Shown: one piece after another, positions 1-8,519 of the stretch
Numbering within the stretch: position 1 is the first letter of the stretch
How the letters are laid out: each line of letters begins with the position of its first letter
NCBI GenBank assembly: GCA_903827245.1
Contig: CAIKHO010000082.1
Coordinates: forward strand, 1-53,236
Length of the DNA: 53,236 nt
Direction: 5' to 3'
Source of the DNA: an uncultured Opitutia bacterium
GTDB taxonomy: Bacteria; Verrucomicrobiota; Verrucomicrobiia; Opitutales; Opitutaceae
Made by a program: the position numbers and the translations under genes
Notes under the pieces: generated by a model
What the model was told of the DNA's origin: nothing
What the model saw: the letters and a program-made list of their open reading frames with translations, nothing else
Databases searched by the model: none

Positions 1-2
1 CG

Positions 3-506
3 GGTGGGCTCGCGCTGCCTTCCGGCGTGCATTTCCAGCTGCCGCCCGCCGAGGGGGCGAAGAACACGGTGTTTGCCTCCCTCTGGGACCGCTACCCGAA
101 GGAGGTTTCGCTGCAGGTGTCGGGCCGGGCGAACCACGCCTATCTCCTCATGACAGGCACGACGAACCCGATGCAGACCCAGATGGACAACGCGGAGGTG
201 GTCGTCAGCTATTGGGACGGCACGAGCGACCGCCTGGCGTTGCGCAACCCGACGACCTGGTGGCCGATCGAGTGGGACTACTTCACCGACAACTACGCGT
301 TCCAGGTACCCGGACCGCGGCCGCTGCGGGTGGAACTCGGCACGGGCAAGGTCTACGTGCCCGACGGGAGCACCAAGCCCGCCGGCGGGGCCGCCACCAT
401 CCTCGACCTGCCGCTCGACCCGACCAAGCAGCTCTTCTCCCTGACACTGCGGCCGCTTTCCAACGAAGTGGTGATCGGCCTGATGAGCCTGACCCTCGCA
501 CGGTAG
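3..506 (+). CDS. C-terminal part of a DUF4450-type (glycoside hydrolase-like) protein
   Basis: The reading frame is open from the window edge, so the gene is cut at its 5' end; the GTG at 27 is only an internal codon. About 167 residues are visible. The motif LLMTGTTNPMQ, the segment WWPIEWDYFTD and the ending GGAATILDLPLDP...VVIGLMSLTL resemble, from memory, the C-terminal end of DUF4450 proteins, large secreted proteins of polysaccharide loci. This part looks like a beta-rich accessory domain that would follow the catalytic barrel, so no active site can be judged. Its position directly upstream of rhamnogalacturonan acetylesterases supports a role in pectin-type polysaccharide breakdown. 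The family call is moderately sure; the substrate is inference. Confidence 0.6.
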   Translation, partial: GGLALPSGVHFQLPPAEGAKNTVFASLWDRYPKEVSLQVSGRANHAYLLMTGTTNPMQTQMDNAEVVVSYWDGTSDRLALRNPTTWWPIEWDYFTDNYAFQVPGPRPLRVELGTGKVYVPDGSTKPAGGAATILDLPLDPTKQLFSLTLRPLSNEVVIGLMSLTLAR

Positions 507-540
507 AAGCAGGGGCGCAGCTTGACTGCGCCCTCCGGGG

Positions 541-650
541 GCATGATTTCGCGCAGAGGCGCCGTGACGCAGAGAACAAGCATCGGCCTTCGGGATTCCC
601 TTCTCCTTGGCTCCCGCTCTGCGCCATGGCGCCTCTGCGCGAAACCATGC
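541..650. repeat. Long intergenic hairpin, family A (CGCGCAGAGGCGC)
   Basis: Arms 541-574 and 617-650 are inverted copies of 34 bp with 3 mismatches; the core is TTTCGCGCAGAGGCGCC. The same word recurs at 35895-36031 and, as a half arm, at 31017-31032. It lies in the 269-bp gap before the first acetylesterase. The gap holds no credible gene. Confidence 0.85.
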
Positions 651-775
651 CGGTGTGATCGGACCCCGCACGGAGAGGCAAACCGGCGAATGACCGCACA
701 ACTTTCGCCCCCCCGCATGCGTCGAGCGTGGGTTACCCGTCCGCGGCCCCGATAATTTCGCTCCCTATTAAATCC

Positions 776-2113
776 ATGAATCCTGCATCCCGACTGATTC
801 CCTTCCTCGCCCTGGTGGCGTTTGCCCTTCCGTCCACTTCCCCTGCGGCCGAGACCAGCGTCGCCAAGTTCCAATTCGGCGCCGGCGCGGTGGCGCCGGG
901 CTACACCCAGGTCCTCCCGGACATGGTCTTCAGCAAGGAGCGAGGCTTTGGGTTCGAGGCGGGCGCCACGCTGGCGTCGATCGAGCATCCCGGCAGCGAT
1001 CCGCTCCACGACCACGGCATCACGAGCGACAAGCCGTTTTACTTTTCCGCGCATGTGGCGGAGGAGGGTAACTACCGCGTGACCGTGACCCTCGGCGACA
1101 AGGCGGCCGAGTCCACCACTACGATCAAGGCCGAGCTGCGCCGCCTCATGGTGGAGAAGATCCACACCGAGCCGGGCAAGTTCGCCACGGTGAGCTTCAT
1201 TGTGAACACCCGCACGCCGAAGATCGCGGCGGTGGGCGACATCAAAGCGGGCGTCGTCAACCTCAAGGCCCCGCGCGAGAGCATCCAGGAAGGCTGGGGC
1301 TGGGACGACCTCATCACCCTCGAGTTCAACAACAGCCGTCCCGCGGTCTGCGCGGTCGAGATCACCAAGGTCGACGTGCCGACGGTGTTTGTCATCGGCG
1401 ACTCCACCGTGTGCGACCAGTCGCGCGAGCCTTTCAACAGCTGGGGCCAGATGCTGCCGAATTTCTTCCAGCCCGACATCGCGATTGCCAACCACGGCGA
1501 GTCCGGCGAGACCTACCGCGACTCGATCGGCCGGCGGCGGCTGGACAAGATGCTGAGCGTGATGAAGCCCGGCGACTACATGATCATGCAGTTCGGACAC
1601 AACGACCAGAAGCAGATCGGCAAGGGCAACAGCGGCCCGTTCACAACGTACAAGGACGAGATCAAGGTGCACGTCGACGCGGTCCGGGCCCACGGCGGGA
1701 CGTCGGTGATCGTGTCGCCGATGGAGCGCCGCAATTACAACCCCGACGGTAGCTTCAAGCCGACGCTGTCCGACTACGCCGAGGCCTCGCGCCAGGCGGC
1801 GAAGGAGCTGGGCGTCGCGTTCATCGACCTCAACGCGAAGAGCATCCTCTTCTACCAGGCGCTGGGCCAGGACAAGGCCTACCTCGCCTTCGCCGGCACG
1901 GGCCTGCAGCGCGACGCGACCCACCACGACAACTACGGCAGCTACGAGCTGGCGCAGATCATCGTGCAGGGCATCAAGGACAACAACCTCCCGCTCGCGA
2001 AGCACATCAAGGCCGACTTCAAGGCCTACAATCCATCGAAGCCGGACCCGGTCGACAACTTCGTGATGCCGCCGAGCCCGCAGTTCACAAACCAGCGCCC
2101 GCTCGGGGACTGA
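776..2113 (+). CDS. Rhamnogalacturonan acetylesterase, SGNH/GDSL hydrolase (CE12-like)
   Basis: A 445-residue secreted esterase expected to remove acetyl groups from the rhamnogalacturonan I backbone. I chose the ATG at 776 because it opens a normal signal peptide (MNPASRLIPFLALVAFALPS, cleavage near AAE); the in-frame start at 728 adds an uncharacteristic leader. Residues 26-200 form an N-terminal beta-sandwich-like domain (KFQFGAG...GYTQV). The esterase domain follows: block I FVIGDSTVCDQ with nucleophile Ser210, a glycine block NHGESGET, block III QFGHND with Asn276, and the D-x-x-H pair Asp380/His383 in DATHHDNYG. All catalytic residues are present. It is paralogous to the gene at 3417 and is separated from it by a GH43 gene, so the three look like one catabolic group. 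There is no Shine-Dalgarno before the start. Confidence 0.88.
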   Translation: MNPASRLIPFLALVAFALPSTSPAAETSVAKFQFGAGAVAPGYTQVLPDMVFSKERGFGFEAGATLASIEHPGSDPLHDHGITSDKPFYFSAHVAEEGNYRVTVTLGDKAAESTTTIKAELRRLMVEKIHTEPGKFATVSFIVNTRTPKIAAVGDIKAGVVNLKAPRESIQEGWGWDDLITLEFNNSRPAVCAVEITKVDVPTVFVIGDSTVCDQSREPFNSWGQMLPNFFQPDIAIANHGESGETYRDSIGRRRLDKMLSVMKPGDYMIMQFGHNDQKQIGKGNSGPFTTYKDEIKVHVDAVRAHGGTSVIVSPMERRNYNPDGSFKPTLSDYAEASRQAAKELGVAFIDLNAKSILFYQALGQDKAYLAFAGTGLQRDATHHDNYGSYELAQIIVQGIKDNNLPLAKHIKADFKAYNPSKPDPVDNFVMPPSPQFTNQRPLGD

Positions 2114-2121
2114 GGTTTATT

Positions 2122-2205
2122 TTTTTGCCACCGATTGCACGGATGGGCACAGATGGGGATCTCCCGATCTCTTATTTGTGCCGTCTGTGCCATCAGTGGC
2201 AAAAA
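2122..2205. repeat. Intergenic hairpin, family N (TTTTTGCCAC...GGCACAGAT)
   Basis: Arms 2122-2154 and 2174-2205 are inverted, imperfect copies containing TTTTTGCCAC and GCACxGAT words. A second member lies at 17055-17148. It fills the space between the acetylesterase stop and the GH43 start, ending 13 bp before the GH43 ATG. Elements built of CACAGAT words are, from general knowledge, common between genes in Verrucomicrobiota and Planctomycetota. Confidence 0.8.
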
Positions 2206-2218
2206 CCCCTCCCCAAAA

Positions 2219-3169
2219 ATGTCCCGTTGCCTGACCCTCGTCATCGTAGTCTTCACCGGCTTGGTTTCATTGGCCCGCGCCGACTCCTATCTTTTCACCT
2301 ACTTCACGAAAAACGGCGAGGACGGCCTGCACCTCGCGTGGAGCCGGGACGGCTACAAGTGGGAACCGCTCAACGGCGGCAAGAGCTACCTCGAGCCGAA
2401 GGTCGGCCAGTCGAAGCTCATGCGCGACCCGTGCATCGTGCGCGGGCCCGACGGCATCTTCCGCATGGTTTGGACCTCAGGCTGGAATGAGAACAACATC
2501 GGCTACGCATCTTCGAAGGATCTGGTCCACTGGTCCGAGGAAAAGGAAATCCCTGTCATGGCCCACGAGCCCACCGTGCGTAATTCCTGGGCACCGGAAA
2601 TCCATTACGACCCGAAGAGGGAAGAGTTCATTATCTTCTGGGCCTCGACCATCCCGGGCCGGTTCGCGAGCACGGCCGGCTCCTCGGAGGACGCCTACAA
2701 CCATCGCATTTATTTCACGACGACAAAGGACTTCACGGCCTTCGCGCCGACGAAGCTGTTCTTCGACCCGGGCTTCAGCGTCATCGACGCGACGTTTCTC
2801 CACGCGAACGGGCGCCATTACCTCATCGTGAAGGACGAGACGGTGAACCCGCCGAAGAAGTACCTGCAGATCGCCACGAGCGACGACGTGCAGGGGCCGT
2901 TCTCCGCGCTGTCCGCGCCGTTCACCCCGGAAGGCCTGTGGGTGGAAGGCCCGACCGCGATCAAGATCGGCGACGAATACCTGGTCTACTTCGACGCCTA
3001 CCAGAAGAAACACTACGGCGCCCTGCGCTCCCGCGACCTCAAGACGTGGGAGGACGTGACGGCGAAGATGAGCTTCCCCGACGAAGGCACGCCCGTCCGC
3101 ATGCGTCACGGCACAGTGATCGCCGTGCCGGACGCGATCGTGGCGGAATTACGCAAAGCGACGCCGTGA
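2219..3169 (+). CDS. GH43-type glycosyl hydrolase (arabinosidase/xylosidase-like), secreted
   Basis: A 316-residue, single-domain five-bladed beta-propeller glycosidase with a signal peptide (MSRCLTLVIVVFTGLVSLARA). The ATG at 2219 is chosen over upstream in-frame starts, which only translate the hairpin repeat. Family residues are recognisable: the base Asp70 in LMRDPCIVRG, the WAPEIHYD segment, Asp190 in SVIDATF as the likely pKa modulator, and Glu243 in WVEGPTAI as the likely acid. GH43 enzymes remove arabinose, xylose or galactose side chains; which one cannot be told here. It sits between two rhamnogalacturonan acetylesterases, so side-chain trimming of rhamnogalacturonan I is a reasonable inference. 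No Shine-Dalgarno; the leader is C- and A-rich. Confidence 0.82.
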   Translation: MSRCLTLVIVVFTGLVSLARADSYLFTYFTKNGEDGLHLAWSRDGYKWEPLNGGKSYLEPKVGQSKLMRDPCIVRGPDGIFRMVWTSGWNENNIGYASSKDLVHWSEEKEIPVMAHEPTVRNSWAPEIHYDPKREEFIIFWASTIPGRFASTAGSSEDAYNHRIYFTTTKDFTAFAPTKLFFDPGFSVIDATFLHANGRHYLIVKDETVNPPKKYLQIATSDDVQGPFSALSAPFTPEGLWVEGPTAIKIGDEYLVYFDAYQKKHYGALRSRDLKTWEDVTAKMSFPDEGTPVRMRHGTVIAVPDAIVAELRKATP

Positions 3170-3189
3170 GCTGCGGAAATATCCTTGGT

Positions 3190-3211
3190 GGGGCGGCGAT
3201 CTCCCGGTCGC
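3190..3211. repeat. Dispersed repeat word, family GGCGATCTCCCGGTCGC
   Basis: These 22 bp match, in inverse orientation and with 2 mismatches, the block at 22453-22474. The rest of the 247-bp gap up to the next acetylesterase shows no gene and only short hairpins, for example at 3253-3271. Confidence 0.6.
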
Positions 3212-3416
3212 GTCTCCATCGTCGGCTCTGGTTTGCCGTAGGCTGGCGGGTGGATCCCGCACTTTCGGGATGAACGGGCAACGGGAGCGACCAAAACACG
3301 CCGCGGCGGGTCACCTTGCCCCCGCCGGAGCGTCGTGCTGCATTGCGCCGGCCGGCGGCTCTTTCTGCGTGCAGCCGCCGGCGTTTCCTGCCAAGACTAA
3401 ATCTCCCCTTCACCCC

Positions 3417-4778
3417 ATGCATCTCCTGCTTCGTCCCCTGATCATCGGCTGCCTCGCCGTCCTCGGCCTCATGCCCGCCCGGGCTGCCGATGCCCCGGCT
3501 GCACCCGTGGCTCCTCCCGCACCGTCGTCGTTCAAGTTCGACTTCGGCGGCCAGGCCGCGCCCGGCTACACGGCGGTGAAGCCGACCACGGTTTATTCCA
3601 AGGAGTCGGGCTTTGGCTTTGACCTCGGCACCACGCCGACCGCCGTCGGGCAGGCGGGCGGCGACCCGCTGCGCGATGGTTTTGTGACGAGCGACAAGCC
3701 GTTCTTCTTCTCGGTGAATGTACCCGAGGGCAATTACCGGGTCACCGTGACCCTCGGCGATGCGCAGGCCGACTCGGTCACGACGATCAAGTCCGAGTCG
3801 CGCCGGCTCATGCTGGAGCGTGTGCGCACCCCGGCGGGGAAATTCGAGACGCGCACGTTCATCGCCAATGTCCGCAACGCCAAGGTGCCGCCCCCGCCGC
3901 TGAATGCGCCGGGCAACGACCACGTCGAGCTCAACAACCGCGAGGACGGCCCCAACGGGCTCGTGCTGCACTGGGACGACAAGCTCACGCTCGAGTTCAG
4001 CGACACGCACCCGAGCATCGGCGCAGTCACAATCGACAAGGTTGACGACCTGCCGACGGTGTTTGTGATCGGCGACTCGACCGTGACGGACCAGCCGCGC
4101 GAGCCCACGACGAGCTGGGGCCAGATGCTCCCGCGGTTCTTCAAGCCCCAGGTCGCCGTCGCCAACCACGCCGAGTCCGGCGAGACGATGAAGTCGTTCC
4201 TCACCGAGCTGCGCTTCGACAAGGTGATGAGCCTGATCAAAAAGGGTGACTACCTCATCATGCAGTTCGGCCACAACGACAGCAAAGCGAACTGGCCGCA
4301 GACCTACGTGGAGGCCAACACCACCTACAAGTCCTACCTGAAGACCTTCATCGCCGAGGCCCGTCGCCGCGGCGTCACGCCGATCATCGTGAACCCGATG
4401 CAGCGCCACAATTTCGACGGCGCCAAGGTGCGGAACAGCCACGGCGATTATCCCGAGGCCGTGCGCCAGGTGGCAAAGGAGGAAGGCGTGGCCTTCATCG
4501 ACCTCACCGCCATGAGCATCACGTTCATGGAGGCGCTGGGCCCGGAGAAATCCTTGGTGGCCCAGAGCGGCGGCCGCGACGCCACGCACCACAGCGCCTA
4601 CGGCGCGTACGAGCTGGCGAAGTGCATCGTGCAGGGAATCAAGGACAACAAGCTCGACCTCGCGAAATACATCGTGGACGACTTCGGCACCTTCGACCCG
4701 GCACATCCGGATGATCCGGCCAAGTTTGATGTTCCGGTCAGCCCGGGCCGCGCCACGCAGGCGCCGCGCGGGAATTGA
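3417..4778 (+). CDS. Rhamnogalacturonan acetylesterase, SGNH/GDSL hydrolase (CE12-like), paralogue 2
   Basis: A 453-residue secreted esterase of the same architecture as the gene at 776: signal peptide (MHLLLRPLIIGCLAVLGLMPARA), a Pro/Ala linker, an N-terminal beta domain (FDFGGQAAPGYT...) and an SGNH domain. Visible catalytic residues are Ser221 in FVIGDSTVTDQ, Asn287 in QFGHND, and Asp388/His391 in RDATHHSAYG. The start at 3417 is chosen for the signal peptide; the in-frame ATG at 3270 would add 49 untypical residues. The two paralogues differ mainly in an insertion (about 160-180) and in the tail. Likely role: deacetylation of pectic rhamnogalacturonan. The start has CCCC directly before ATG and no Shine-Dalgarno. 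Confidence 0.88.
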   Translation: MHLLLRPLIIGCLAVLGLMPARAADAPAAPVAPPAPSSFKFDFGGQAAPGYTAVKPTTVYSKESGFGFDLGTTPTAVGQAGGDPLRDGFVTSDKPFFFSVNVPEGNYRVTVTLGDAQADSVTTIKSESRRLMLERVRTPAGKFETRTFIANVRNAKVPPPPLNAPGNDHVELNNREDGPNGLVLHWDDKLTLEFSDTHPSIGAVTIDKVDDLPTVFVIGDSTVTDQPREPTTSWGQMLPRFFKPQVAVANHAESGETMKSFLTELRFDKVMSLIKKGDYLIMQFGHNDSKANWPQTYVEANTTYKSYLKTFIAEARRRGVTPIIVNPMQRHNFDGAKVRNSHGDYPEAVRQVAKEEGVAFIDLTAMSITFMEALGPEKSLVAQSGGRDATHHSAYGAYELAKCIVQGIKDNKLDLAKYIVDDFGTFDPAHPDDPAKFDVPVSPGRATQAPRGN

Positions 4779-4792
4779 GGGCCGCGCGGCGC

Positions 4793-4897
4793 GGGGTAAT
4801 TGGGAGTTGGGAATTTGTAATTGGTAAACTCGATCACGCCCCCGACTCCGACTCCAGATTCCAAATTACCAACTACCAATTCCAAACTCCCATTCCC
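4793..4897. repeat. Intergenic hairpin abutting a start codon
   Basis: Arms of about 34-40 bp (4793-4826 and 4858-4897) are imperfect inverted copies rich in TTGGGAGTT/AATTGGTAA words. The right arm ends two bases before the ATG at 4900, so there is no room for a ribosome binding site apart from the C run inside the arm. Confidence 0.75.
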
Positions 4898-4899
4898 CC

Positions 4900-6639
4900 A
4901 TGCCTACCCCCTCCCTGAAATCCATCTACACCGGCCTCCTGCTCCTCTGCGGGCTGGCCCTGCCCCTGCCGGCGCAACCGGCCCAACCTGCCGTCCAGAC
5001 TGTCGCTCCGCCACCCCCGCCGCCGCCGGCTCCCCCGGTGGTGCTCGACCCGAAGCTGCCGACGATCTTCGTGGCCAGCGACTCCACCGCCGCCCGCGGA
5101 AGCGACACCGGCATCCAGGGCTGGGGCGTGCCCTTCGCGGATTATTTCGACCCGGCAAAGATGAATGTCTTCAACGGCGCCCGCGGCGGCCGCAGCAGCC
5201 GCACCTTCATCACCGACGGCTCGTGGGAGCAGATCATCAGCCGGGTCAAGACGGGCGACTTTGTCCTCATCCAGTTCGGCCACAATGACGGCGGGGCGAT
5301 CAACGACGAGCCGCCACCCCCGCTCCGTGCCCGTGGTTCGCTTCCGGGCATCGGCGAGGAGACGAAGGAAATCGACAACGTCCTGACCAAGAAGCACGAG
5401 GTCGTGCACACCTACGGCTGGTACATGCGGAGCATGGTGGCCGAAGTCCGGGCGAAGGGTGCGACACCGATCCTGCTCACCGTCACCGTCCGCAACAACT
5501 GGAAGGACGGCAAGATCGAGCGCGGGCTTGGCCAGTATGTTCCCTGGACGAAGGAAATCGCGCAGGCCGGCAACGTGGCGTTGGTCGACCTGACCAATAT
5601 CGCCGCCGACGAGTACGAGCGGATCGGCCAGGCCGAGACCGCCAAGCTCTACCAGCCCGACCGCACGCACTCGAACAAGGATGGCGCGGACCTCAACGCC
5701 GCCAAGGTGGTGTCCGGCCTGAAGGCCCTGCGTGGCGTGCAGTTCGCGCAGTATCTCTCGCCCAAGGGCGCGGCCGTGCCCGCCGCGGCGGCCGATCGGG
5801 TCGCCAGCGCCGCGCGTCCCCGCATGCCGCGGCCCGAGCCGGCCGACCCCAAGCTGCCTTCGCTCTTCCTCATCGGCGATTCCACCGTCCGTAATGGCGC
5901 CGGCGACGGCCAGGGCCTCGGCGCCGAGGGCCAGTGGGGCTGGGGCGAGCCGATCGTGGCTTATTTCGATCCCGCCAAGGTCAACGTGGTGAACTGCGCC
6001 GTGGGTGGACTCAGCAGCCGCACCTACCTCACGCAGGGCCACTGGGACCGGGTCATGGGCATGCTCAAGCCGGGCGATGTCGTGCTCATGCAGTTCGGCC
6101 ACAACGACGACTACGCGCTCAACGACGAGCCGCCCGGGCCGCTCCGGGCGCGCGGCACGCTCAAAGGCATCGGCGAGGAGACGAAGGAAATCGACAACGT
6201 CATGACGAAAAAGCACGAGGTCGTGCACACTTACGGCTGGTACCTGCGGAAGTTCATCGCCGACGCCCGCGCGAAGGGCGCCACGCCCATCGTCTGCTCG
6301 CTCATCCCGCGGAAAATCTGGACGGACGACGGGAAAATCAAGCGCGGCAAGGACGACTACGCCGGCTGGGCCGCGCAGGTGGCTGCCGCGGAGCACACGG
6401 GCTTCATCGACCTCAATGAGTCGATCGCCCGCCGCTACGACGAACTCGGCCATGACGCCGTGATGAAACTCTTTCCCCAGGTCACGCCGGACGAGCACAC
6501 CCATCCCAATCGGGCCGGGGCCGAGCTCAATGCGTCGTTCGTCATCGGCGGGCTCAAGGCCCTGCAGGAAGATCCGGTTGCGCCCTATTTTTCCGAAAAA
6601 GCGAAGGGAGTCGCGGTTGTCACCCTCGGCTCGCGCTGA
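4900..6639 (+). CDS. Two-headed GDSL/SGNH acetylesterase (tandem rhamnogalacturonan acetylesterase-like domains)
   Basis: 579 residues: a signal peptide (to about 25), a proline-rich linker (APPPPPPPAPP, about 36-47) and two SGNH domains, about 50-290 and 315-570, joined by an Ala/Pro/Arg linker. Domain 1 has FVASDSTAA (Ser62), ARGGRSSRTF, QFGHNDGG and DRTHSNKDGA. Domain 2 has FLIGDSTVRNG (Ser328), AVGGLSSRTY, QFGHNDDY and DEHTHPNRAGA, where the usual D-x-x-H reads E-H-T-H preceded by Asp. Both halves lack the N-terminal beta domain of the genes at 776 and 3417. Both look active. Family members remove acetyl esters from pectin or xylan. The internal duplication keeps one 76-bp stretch almost identical at the DNA level (see findings). 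The start follows CCCCC directly. Confidence 0.87.
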   Translation: MPTPSLKSIYTGLLLLCGLALPLPAQPAQPAVQTVAPPPPPPPAPPVVLDPKLPTIFVASDSTAARGSDTGIQGWGVPFADYFDPAKMNVFNGARGGRSSRTFITDGSWEQIISRVKTGDFVLIQFGHNDGGAINDEPPPPLRARGSLPGIGEETKEIDNVLTKKHEVVHTYGWYMRSMVAEVRAKGATPILLTVTVRNNWKDGKIERGLGQYVPWTKEIAQAGNVALVDLTNIAADEYERIGQAETAKLYQPDRTHSNKDGADLNAAKVVSGLKALRGVQFAQYLSPKGAAVPAAAADRVASAARPRMPRPEPADPKLPSLFLIGDSTVRNGAGDGQGLGAEGQWGWGEPIVAYFDPAKVNVVNCAVGGLSSRTYLTQGHWDRVMGMLKPGDVVLMQFGHNDDYALNDEPPGPLRARGTLKGIGEETKEIDNVMTKKHEVVHTYGWYLRKFIADARAKGATPIVCSLIPRKIWTDDGKIKRGKDDYAGWAAQVAAAEHTGFIDLNESIARRYDELGHDAVMKLFPQVTPDEHTHPNRAGAELNASFVIGGLKALQEDPVAPYFSEKAKGVAVVTLGSR

Positions 6640-6785
6640 TGGCGGCGGCGGCAAAGTCGTGGAATTTTTTGACCGACTTCCCGGAGAATTCACGCGATGA
6701 CGTAGCTGCCCGGGGACACGAGGCTGGCCTGGCTTAGCCAAGGCCCGGCCCCGTACCCTCGGTAGCTTCCTTCAATCCGGCAGAA

Positions 6786-8519
6786 ATGGACCGCCCCGCC
6801 ATGATTTCCCAACCCACCCGCCGCCTGCGCCAGGCGGTGGCGCTGGCCTTTGTCCTGGCCGGCCCGGTCCTTGCGGCCGCCGACGCGCCTGCCGGGCGCG
6901 TGGTCGACCTTCCGCCGCTGACCGTTTCGGAACCGCTCAACGGCCCACCGTGGCGTTACCTGGAGGCGCCCGGCTTCGAGGTCCTTTCCCGCAGTTCGGA
7001 TGAAGCCACCCAACACCTCGTGCGGGAAATGCACCGTCTCAACGAATATCTCCGCGTGATGCTGCCGGATGAGCTGCAGGCCAGGCCGGCCGTCCCGTCC
7101 ATCGTCGTCATCTACAGCGAGGAAACCAAGCCGGTGGTGTCGCAGGAGGTCGTCGCCGAGCTGCTCGCGGGCCAGGTCGGGAAAAAGCGGAACGCAGAGA
7201 AAAACGTGCGCTACCGCTCGATGCCCAACATGCAGCTCAACGACAAGGATGCCATGGCCTTCTTTTTCATCCTGGAGGAAAAGAATTTCACGAACTCCCG
7301 GCTTGTGCTGACCCCCGATTTTGTCCGCAACGTGATCGAGAAACGGCGGCCGTCCCCGCCGCCCTGGTTCATCGAGGGCATCCTCGGCCTGTACGACACG
7401 GCCGATTTCACGCAGAGCCCGGTCGTCTTCACCGCCCTCCCCTGGCTGACGCCGGCCGAGACGAAGAAGCTGAAGCAGGATGCGGATTACCCGCGCGCGC
7501 TGCTGTCGATGCCGGAGCTTTTCTCCGCCGCTCGGCCGCCGCGGGGGCAGGATCCCGAGCAGTACCGCCAGCTCCGGCGCGCCCAGGCCGTCCTTTTCAT
7601 CCGTTGGGCGCTCGATGGCGACCGCGCCCGGAGCGAGGCCTTGTGGAAGTATGTGGTGCGGGCGAGCGCGGGGCCGGCCGGCGAGGAAGTGTTCCAGGAA
7701 TGCTTCGGCCTCGGTTATGTCGATGTGCAGGAACGGCTGGGCGACTACCTGACCCTCGCCGTGGACCAGCCGATGAAGCTGACGCCTGCGGCGGGGACGC
7801 CCCTGCCGCCGCTGGTGCCGCGCCTGGCGACGGACCTTGAAATTGCCCGGATCAAGGGTGACTGGGAGCGCCTTGAGATCGGCTATGTGGGGACGCGTTA
7901 CCCGCAGCTGACCGAGAAGTACGTCGAGCAGGCCCGCCGGACGCTCCGGCGGGCGTACGACAAGGGCGAGCGCGATCCCCGCCTGCTGGCCGTGCTCGGG
8001 CTGTGCGAATGCGATGCGGGTAACGACGCCCTGGCGCGCCCGTTTCTCGAGGCTGCGGTGCGGGGCGGGGTGCTGCGGCCGCGCGCCGACTACGAACTCG
8101 CCCGCCTGCGCTACGCCGAGGCCCAGACCGCCCCCGCCGCTCCCGGCGGCCGGTTCAGCGGGGCCCAGGCCACTGCGGTGCTCGAGTCCCTCGCGGACGC
8201 CAGCCGCCAGCCGCCCCCGCTCCTCGAGATTTACGCGCTGGCCGGCGAAGTGTGGAGCCGGAGCAACGTGGCCCTCTCCCGGCTGAATCTCTCCGTGCTG
8301 GAGCAAGGGATCGCCTATTTTCCGCGCAATCCCCAGCTGGTCTACCAGGCGGCGTGGCTGAATGCCCGCCAGGGATTCAAGGCCGAGGCCGAGGCGCTCA
8401 TCGAGCGCGGACTGAAGGCCGAACCCGACCCCGCCAGCCAGTCCTACTTCGAACTCCTGCGCTCCGCACTCAATTCCCCGGAGGGAAAACCCTCCTCATT
8501 GCCGGGAGGTGGACCGTGA
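6786..8519 (+). CDS. Secreted protein with TPR-like tail; degenerate peptidase-MA/DUF1570-like N-terminal half (tentative)
   Basis: 577 residues with a signal peptide (VALAFVLAGPVLAAA). An alternative start is the ATG at 6801. Residues about 55-300 read like DUF1570/peptidase MA proteins: FEVLSRSSDEATQHL, then IVVIYSEE, then PPPWFIEGILGLYD, which resembles the WxxEG that follows the zinc motif in that group. The HExxH motif expected just before WFIEG is absent (the segment reads LTPDFVRNVIEKRR), so this would not be a zinc peptidase. Residues about 375-560 look like helical TPR repeats. The stop overlaps the GTG start of the next gene by 4 bp, so the two are translationally coupled and probably act together. 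I do not recognise a precise function; the family link is tentative. Confidence 0.55.
   Translation: MDRPAMISQPTRRLRQAVALAFVLAGPVLAAADAPAGRVVDLPPLTVSEPLNGPPWRYLEAPGFEVLSRSSDEATQHLVREMHRLNEYLRVMLPDELQARPAVPSIVVIYSEETKPVVSQEVVAELLAGQVGKKRNAEKNVRYRSMPNMQLNDKDAMAFFFILEEKNFTNSRLVLTPDFVRNVIEKRRPSPPPWFIEGILGLYDTADFTQSPVVFTALPWLTPAETKKLKQDADYPRALLSMPELFSAARPPRGQDPEQYRQLRRAQAVLFIRWALDGDRARSEALWKYVVRASAGPAGEEVFQECFGLGYVDVQERLGDYLTLAVDQPMKLTPAAGTPLPPLVPRLATDLEIARIKGDWERLEIGYVGTRYPQLTEKYVEQARRTLRRAYDKGERDPRLLAVLGLCECDAGNDALARPFLEAAVRGGVLRPRADYELARLRYAEAQTAPAAPGGRFSGAQATAVLESLADASRQPPPLLEIYALAGEVWSRSNVALSRLNLSVLEQGIAYFPRNPQLVYQAAWLNARQGFKAEAEALIERGLKAEPDPASQSYFELLRSALNSPEGKPSSLPGGGP
8501..8510 (+). promoter_or_regulatory. 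Clear Shine-Dalgarno before a coupled GTG start
   Basis: GGGAGGTGG lies about 5-8 bases before GTG 8516, inside the 3' end of the upstream gene. It decides the start of the S9-like gene and is the only convincing Shine-Dalgarno sequence I found in the window. Confidence 0.75.

Noticed and set aside
353-2005. 550-codon - strand frame opposite the first acetylesterase
   Set aside because: Shadow frame with Val/Arg/His bias; the + strand has the complete SGNH motif set.
6470-6510. Loss of catalytic Asp in the second esterase domain (EHTH instead of DxTH)
   Set aside because: An Asp directly precedes the motif and Glu may substitute; similar endings seem common in this family, so I do not claim inactivation.
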